Positions 60,699 to 64,000 of a stretch of 64,000 nt of DNA are shown one piece after another (the first letter of the stretch is position 1; every line of letters starts with the position of its first letter). Source of the DNA: Sutterella sp. AM11-39 (GTDB lineage: Bacteria > Pseudomonadota > Gammaproteobacteria > Burkholderiales > Burkholderiaceae_F); NCBI RefSeq assembly GCF_003472385.1, contig NZ_QRLV01000010.1:15145-79144 (forward strand), in the 5' to 3' direction. The translations under genes and the position numbers were made by a program. The notes beneath the pieces are model-generated. The model was not told the DNA's origin, did not search any database, and saw only the letters and a program-made list of their open reading frames with translations.

Positions 60699-62684
60699 TT
60701 AGGGAGCAGGCGTGGTTGTCGTTTCCGTGGTTGTGGCTTCAAGAGCATCGTCGAGTTCTTCAGGGGGTTGTGCCGAAGATTTCGCCGGTGTGTTCTGCAT
60801 TTGCTGCAGGAGTTCGGACTCCAGTTCCGGGTCGTTGGGCGCGAGCGTTCCTGCTTCCTGTGCGGCACGTTCGGCTTCGCGCGTCAGTCGCTCCAGCGAG
60901 CGGCTTTGGGCTCGCAGACGTTTGCTCTGACGCAGAACTTCAAATTCCACCAGGTCTTCTTCGCTCACCGGCTTGACGACACCGCCCTGAATCATGGCGG
61001 TCTGAGCACGGCGATCCACAACCGGCGTGAAATTGAGGTTGTAAGTGAGCGTCCCCAGAAGTCCCTTGATCTGAGCCGAGGAAACACCGTGAGCCACTGA
61101 TTGCGACAGAGCATAGGCATCGGCGCCGAGCGCAAAGAGGCGCTTGTCAAACGTGGTTTCAGGCACCGGAACCTGATAGGTCTGCTCGAACTCTTCGGGG
61201 TTGAAGTTCAGAATCATCGGAGCGTCCACAAGACCGACCTGCAGCAGGTCGTAGGTCATGGCGCGGGCGGCCGAATCGGTGGCGGTCTCTCCGGGGTTTG
61301 TGAGCGATGTGGCCCACACGCGCGTGCGGATGGGCAGACGAGAGCGCACAAGTGACGCGTTTTTGGCGTCCATGGCTAGGAACGCGGCATAGTAGGGCGG
61401 CTCGGAGAGCGCCACGCGGGCGCGCTTTGCCGCCTGCAGACGACGTATGCGAATCTGCTGCTGACGCCAACCGACCGGGTCGGCTTCCTGATCGATCAGC
61501 ACTTCGTCGAATTCGTCGGTATTGAGTTTTTCGACGACCAGTTCGAAGAACTTGCGCAGGCGCGTGAATTCATTGAGGTCGACCGTCAGTCGATCGGGCG
61601 TAAAGCCCATGCGGATCAGTTCTTGCTCGAAGGCTTGAGAAACGCGCTTTTCAAGCGGTGTGTCGTGGTCGATCAGCAGTACCTTGGGCTTTTCGCCTGC
61701 TTCCGTGGTTTCCGGCAGGGAGGCTACGCCGAGACGAGCGACGTATTCGGCATCATGCTCCATGGACATGCCGAGCATGAGCATGTTGCGCGGGAACTGC
61801 AGCGGTTTGCGGTTGTAGAAGGGCAATTCAATTTCGTCGGCAAGCACCAACCCCGGCACCTTGGTTTTATTGGAAATGCGGCCGCCGGTCGGCTGATTGT
61901 CTGCGGCTTCCTTTTCGGACAAGGCAGCTTCAAGCGGACGTTCTTCGGCGGCTTCGAGTGCCGCGGCGTTTTTCTGTGCTTCACGCAAACGCCGCTCGGC
62001 GAAAATTTCGTCCTGCGTCATCGGTGTGAGCTCGTCGAGTTCGATTTCGTTGAGCGTCACCAGGGGAAGCGGCAGGTAGTTGAGCTTGGCAATCTCGGAA
62101 ATGGCGGTACGATCAAGCGGACCGACGGCAACCTGTGCGCCGGCACGAGCGGCGGCTTTGAGCTGATCAACGGCTGTGCCGTTAGATCCCGGACGCACCA
62201 ACAGGACTTCGGCGGGGTGCTCTGATGCATAATTGGCTGCCAGAAGGCCTAAGAGAGCCGTCTGTGAGGGACCTTCCAGAGGAGAGTCTGCGGTCGGCAG
62301 CAAAAACGCCATGCGCATGCTGTACTCTTGCGGCTCGCCGGCTGCCTCTCCGGAAGCTGTATTGTTGGCCGCAAGCGGAGTTTCGGACGTTTGGCCGGAT
62401 TCTTCGGAGGGTGAGCTCGAAGCGGTGTCGGAAGACAGTGCGTCAACGGATGCAGCGGCAGGAGCGGGCGCGGCGGGCTGAGCCTGCTGCTGAGCCGCTT
62501 CAGCGGCTTCGGCAGCTGAAACGGTTCCGAGGGCGGCTTCAAGCTCGCTGTTGACAGCAGCGGCGGGCGCGGCTTCGAGAGCGCTCGGGGTCGGGTTTGT
62601 TTCTTGGGCCGCAGCGGCGCAAGTCAGTAACGAAAAAGCGCAAAAAAGACCGGCAACGGCAGGATTTTTCACGATGCAGTTCAC
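60699..62684 (-). CDS. lpoA: LpoA-like penicillin-binding protein activator (LppC family)
   Basis: Outer-membrane-type activator of peptidoglycan synthase, 661 residues. Signal peptide 1-26; LLTCAAAA has a Cys but Thr before it, so a lipobox is doubtful. A 90-residue Ala/Pro/Gln/Ser-rich linker follows, then a periplasmic-binding-protein-like domain (MAFLLPTADSPLEGPSQTALLGLLAANY, AQVAVGPLDRTAISEIAKL, LFALGADAYALSQ). Between them lies an acidic insert with AEAAEERPLEAALSEKEAADNQP. The start may be GTG 62684 or GTG 62672; the latter gives a tighter signal peptide. Divergent from rsmI, as yraM is from yraL in E. coli. Confidence 0.85.
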   Translation of the reverse strand: MNCIVKNPAVAGLFCAFSLLTCAAAAQETNPTPSALEAAPAAAVNSELEAALGTVSAAEAAEAAQQQAQPAAPAPAAASVDALSSDTASSSPSEESGQTSETPLAANNTASGEAAGEPQEYSMRMAFLLPTADSPLEGPSQTALLGLLAANYASEHPAEVLLVRPGSNGTAVDQLKAAARAGAQVAVGPLDRTAISEIAKLNYLPLPLVTLNEIELDELTPMTQDEIFAERRLREAQKNAAALEAAEERPLEAALSEKEAADNQPTGGRISNKTKVPGLVLADEIELPFYNRKPLQFPRNMLMLGMSMEHDAEYVARLGVASLPETTEAGEKPKVLLIDHDTPLEKRVSQAFEQELIRMGFTPDRLTVDLNEFTRLRKFFELVVEKLNTDEFDEVLIDQEADPVGWRQQQIRIRRLQAAKRARVALSEPPYYAAFLAMDAKNASLVRSRLPIRTRVWATSLTNPGETATDSAARAMTYDLLQVGLVDAPMILNFNPEEFEQTYQVPVPETTFDKRLFALGADAYALSQSVAHGVSSAQIKGLLGTLTYNLNFTPVVDRRAQTAMIQGGVVKPVSEEDLVEFEVLRQSKRLRAQSRSLERLTREAERAAQEAGTLAPNDPELESELLQQMQNTPAKSSAQPPEELDDALEATTTETTTTPAP

Positions 62685-63609
62685 TTCAGATATTGATGAA
62701 ACGGGACAGAGGACGCGATCGTCGCAGTTTGCGGCTGATCCTCTGATGCAGAGCGCACAAACGGCGCAGCAGAGCTTTCCGCAGTCAGCGCTCTATATTG
62801 TAGGGCTTCCGATCGGGAATGCGGCAGACATTACTCTGCGCGCACTCTGGGTGTTGGACATCTGTGACCATGTGGCCTGTGAGGATACCCGGGAAACCCG
62901 CAAACTTCTGGATCGTTACGGGATTTCCACGCCGACGATCAGTGTGCATGAGCATAACGAACGTTCGGCATCGCAAAAACTCATTGACTATCTTGCCAAA
63001 GGTGAGCGCATCGCTCTCGTGACGGATGCAGGCACTCCTGCCGTGAGCGATCCCGGAGCCAAAGCAGTTCAAAGCGTGCGCGAAGCGGGCTTTCGTGTGG
63101 TACCGGTGCCGGGTGCAAGTGCGGTTGTTACGGCACTCTCGGCAAGCGGCTTGGATTCCTACAGTTTTACCTTCGCTGGATTTGTGCCTCCTTCGGGGAA
63201 GGCTCGCCGAACGGCACTTTCTAAGTTAGCGCAGAAAGAAGAGGCGTTTGTGCTTTATGAGGCACCGCACCGCATTTGCGATCTTCTCAAGGATCTGGCC
63301 GGCGTGTTGCATGCCGGACGCCGGGTTGTGGTGGCTCGCGAACTGACCAAAAAGTTCGAAACTTTCGATGCGATGACGGCGTCCGATTTGCCCGATTGGG
63401 CGCAGGCTCATGATCCGCGTGGCGAATATGCCGTGGTTGTGGATATGCAGGACAAGAGTGAGGAAGGGCTTGACGCCAAGGACCTCAAATGGCTGCGAGC
63501 CATTGCGGAAGAAATGCCCAAGAGCAGAGCGGCGGCTTTGGCCGCGAAGGTTACCGGTATGAAGCGCGATGCGATTTATCAGATGCTTAACGCCGAAGAT
63601 TCGGAGTGA
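62674..63609 (+). CDS. rsmI: 16S rRNA (cytidine-1402 2'-O)-methyltransferase
   Basis: Methylates the ribose of C1402 in 16S rRNA with SAM. 311 residues: LYIVGLPIGNAADITLRAL, CEDTRETRKLLDRYGI, IALVTDAGTPAVSDPG, and VPGASAVVTALSASGL, all typical of the tetrapyrrole-methylase fold, then VVVARELTKKFE. The family sequence begins near residue 38, leaving a polar N-terminal tail. ATG 62674 overlaps the 5' end of divergent lpoA; ATG 62746 is an alternative. No downstream partner is visible. Confidence 0.92.
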   Translation: MQFTSDIDETGQRTRSSQFAADPLMQSAQTAQQSFPQSALYIVGLPIGNAADITLRALWVLDICDHVACEDTRETRKLLDRYGISTPTISVHEHNERSASQKLIDYLAKGERIALVTDAGTPAVSDPGAKAVQSVREAGFRVVPVPGASAVVTALSASGLDSYSFTFAGFVPPSGKARRTALSKLAQKEEAFVLYEAPHRICDLLKDLAGVLHAGRRVVVARELTKKFETFDAMTASDLPDWAQAHDPRGEYAVVVDMQDKSEEGLDAKDLKWLRAIAEEMPKSRAAALAAKVTGMKRDAIYQMLNAEDSE

Positions 63610-63800
63610 AGACGAGTTTTTGCGGTTGTTTTTTGGCGTCCTTGTAGTCCATTGAATGAAAAAGAAAAATTCTTCCTATTGAAGAAATTTTGGAGTCCCT
63701 ACTGTAGAAATTTTCGAATGTCTACTGTCGAATTTTTTTGAATTAAAAATCAGTACAGGCATTAGGAATGCGTGCTTCAATCTCTGTCGCGTCGGCCGTG
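63610..63800. other. AT-rich gene-free stretch with two short direct repeats
   Basis: No gene seen. CTACTGT occurs at 63699-63705 and again at 63722-63728, each followed by a related A/T-rich run (AGAAATTTTCGAA, CGAATTTTTTTGAA), a 23-bp period repeated twice. Composition differs sharply from rsmI and fits the edge of an inserted element. Confidence 0.45.
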
Positions 63801-63842
63801 CTTTTACAGTAAAGGCCGTAAAGCCCCTGACTTCAGCCAGGG
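63794..63842 (+). repeat. Hairpin-forming segment typical of IS200/IS605 element ends
   Basis: CCCTG (63825-63829) pairs with CAGGG (63838-63842) around ACTTCAGC. The sequence GTAAAGCCCCTGACTTCAGCCAGGGA resembles hairpins I associate with IS200/IS605 ends. A second fold is possible at 63794-63817 (GGCC arms with TTTA pairs). A tnpB start lies 82 bp on. Confidence 0.5.
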
Positions 63843-63924
63843 AATATAAGGCCGATCGTGCATCGCACGAAAAAAACGATCAATACTGGCGTGTATACAA
63901 AATTTCTGGCATGATTCCCCGATC

Positions 63925-64000
63925 ATGAAAATCATCTGCGGCTTCAGGTACGAACTCCATACGACAGACGAGCAGCGTTCTGCATTGAGCAGAAACGCCG
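63925..64000 (+). CDS. tnpB: TnpB (IS200/IS605 OrfB), first 25 codons, cut by window end
   Basis: RNA-guided nuclease-like accessory protein of IS200/IS605 elements. ATG 63925 opens MKIICGFRYELHTTDEQRSA, fitting the family's N-terminal pattern M(K)..YKY/FRYxLxPTxEQ with the helix-turn-helix-like OrfB start. Only 25 residues are visible, so the RuvC domain, zinc finger and completeness cannot be judged. The AT-rich DNA and hairpins just upstream support an insertion sequence. An ancestral domesticated tnpB without tnpA is equally possible. Confidence 0.6.
   Translation, partial: MKIICGFRYELHTTDEQRSALSRNA

Overview
The window looks like chromosome of a Burkholderiales betaproteobacterium, most likely a gut-type Sutterellaceae. 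The reasons are the gene order rplU-rpmA-obgE-proB, the ftsY...ftsE-ftsX-rpoH cluster, the secB/rhodanese/envC/ctpA/moeB neighbourhood, and an oxygen-independent heme-degradation locus. The genus is inferred from gene content and style only; no 16S rRNA gene is present. Most of the window is housekeeping DNA of fairly high GC, with a few AT-rich patches and small accessory segments.

Layout. 1-7.1 kb: cca (cut by the left edge), a double-length UvrA of 1894 residues with four ATPase modules, and apaH. 7.2-10.1 kb: galU, an archaeal-type AAA/DUF234 ATPase behind a nested dyad, and an hldE C-domain-type heptose-1-phosphate adenylyltransferase. 10.3-13.3 kb: a tRNA-Ala/tRNA-Glu operon with a textbook promoter, hpf, a glycine/arginine-rich small protein with an operator-like promoter, and a divergent GlpD-like oxidoreductase. 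13.4-17.1 kb: rplU-rpmA-obgE-proB and trmL. 17.1-23.7 kb: rpoH, ftsX, ftsE, ppx and ftsY on the minus strand, with rsmD and coaD diverging. 23.7-32.3 kb: an NhaC-type antiporter, lptF-lptG, a SWIM/SNF2 helicase and an orphan GlnQ-type ATPase. 32.3-40.1 kb: about 550 bp without a credible gene, a type Vd patatin autotransporter, moeB-ctpA-envC, a rhodanese and secB.

40.2-46.2 kb is more accessory: a NarL-type regulator, two tandem paralogous lipoproteins, a phage P4-type primase/helicase zinc-ribbon-TOPRIM protein convergent with an S24 repressor that appears to have lost both catalytic residues, and a DtxR-family regulator followed by an ABC-2 exporter pair. Divergent from these and behind a strong Fur box lies the most striking locus (46.27-54.16 kb): hutW/chuW radical SAM heme-opening enzyme, TonB-dependent receptor, ECF S, T and fused A components, hutX/chuX heme carrier and a flavodoxin, ended by a clear terminator. 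It reads as one seven-gene anaerobic heme acquisition and iron-release operon in which an ECF transporter takes the place of the usual periplasmic-binding-protein ABC importer.

54.3-63.6 kb: a nitronate-monooxygenase-family protein, gpmI, cardiolipin synthase, uup, and the divergent lpoA/rsmI pair. The right edge (63.6-64.0 kb) turns AT-rich, carries short repeats and hairpins, and ends in the first 25 codons of an IS200/IS605-type tnpB.
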